From contig CALJKR010000043.1 in the NCBI GenBank assembly GCA_937974555.1, forward strand, positions 1 to 14,295: DNA of 14,295 nt, in the 5' to 3' direction. A program made the translations under genes and the position numbers. The DNA is from an uncultured Flavobacteriales bacterium (lineage in GTDB: Bacteria; Bacteroidota; Bacteroidia; Flavobacteriales_D; Sanyastnellaceae). The notes beneath the pieces were generated by a model, which ran no database searches, was not told the origin of the DNA, and was given only the letters and a program-made list of their open reading frames with translations. This document shows, one piece after another, positions 14,101 to 14,295 of the stretch; position 1 is the first letter of the stretch, and each line of letters begins with the position of its first letter.

Positions 14101-14295
14101 GAAAATTAGGTATTTTATTAATGGGAATTTGCTTTGGCGCAAGCGCCTTAGCGCAGGTAGCCATAGGCACCAGCACGCCGGATGCTTCGGCAAAATTTCA
14201 AATCGATGCGACAGATAAAGGTTTCTTGGCCCCTCGTGTAGCTTTGACTTCGTTGACAGACAATACAACCATCGCTTCACCCGCCACGGGTTTGA
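14097..14295 (+). CDS. Third paralogue of the collar-like family (3' end outside window)
   Basis: ATG at 14097 overlaps the previous stop by 4 bp (ATGA). The 66 visible codons encode a signal peptide (MRKLGILLMGICFGASALAQ), then VAIGTSTPDASAKFQIDATD and KGFLAPRVALTSLTD...IASPATGL. This matches the first ~70 residues of both preceding genes, so it is a third tandem member of the same operon. The frame is open to the window edge, and whether it contains the HxH region cannot be seen. Confidence 0.85.
   Translation, partial: MRKLGILLMGICFGASALAQVAIGTSTPDASAKFQIDATDKGFLAPRVALTSLTDNTTIASPATGL

Noticed and set aside
10988..14295. Prophage tail module
   Set aside because: All three proteins have Sec signal peptides, the operon follows host surface genes, and no baseplate, tape-measure, lysis or integrase gene is visible. 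The downstream context is unseen.

Overview
The window reads as chromosomal DNA of a Bacteroidota bacterium, probably of the Flavobacteriales type. The evidence is two large proteins ending in the type IX secretion (T9SS) 'YPNP...G.Y' sorting tail, promoter boxes close to the Bacteroidota TAnnTTTG consensus, no Shine-Dalgarno sequences, and a TPR-transmembrane-LuxR-type regulator of the kind common in this phylum. All six genes lie on the + strand. No RNA gene, insertion sequence, CRISPR array or origin is visible, and no gene-free stretch exceeds 300 bases.

Region 1 (1-8979) holds two giant secreted or surface proteins. The first is cut off by the left edge. It carries eleven Ig-like domains, eight of them encoded by a strictly periodic array of 8 x 273 bp at 999-3182, then DxDxDGYG/DCND metal-binding motifs, a Cys-containing module and a T9SS tail. 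The second (5171-8932) has a signal peptide and seven repeats resembling SusE/SusF-type carbohydrate-binding domains. It then ends with the same three parts as the first: metal-binding motifs, the same Cys-containing module and a T9SS tail. Each gene ends in a strong terminator with a C(TTCG)G loop. Between them lie a promoter and two identical tandem dyads (AGTGT-N7-ACACT, 22 bp apart), a candidate operator.

Region 2 (9019-10797) is a membrane-anchored TPR protein with a C-terminal LuxR/GerE-type helix-turn-helix, a likely transcription regulator. It sits between the surface-protein genes and the next operon.

Region 3 (10988 to the right edge) is an operon of at least three tandem paralogues; the third is cut by the edge. 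Each has a Sec signal peptide and an N-terminal 'GIGT.TP.ASA...GFL.PRV' module. The two complete copies also carry a phage tail-collar-like domain with four HxH motifs and an ETRPxN signature, a second GIGT fibre-like module and a divergent C-terminal domain. They look like exported versions of phage fibre-tip architecture and are the most unusual system here.

Taken together, the window is a cell-surface locus: adhesin or glycan-binding proteins displayed through T9SS, a membrane regulator, and a family of exported collar-like proteins. That these parts work together is inferred from proximity only.
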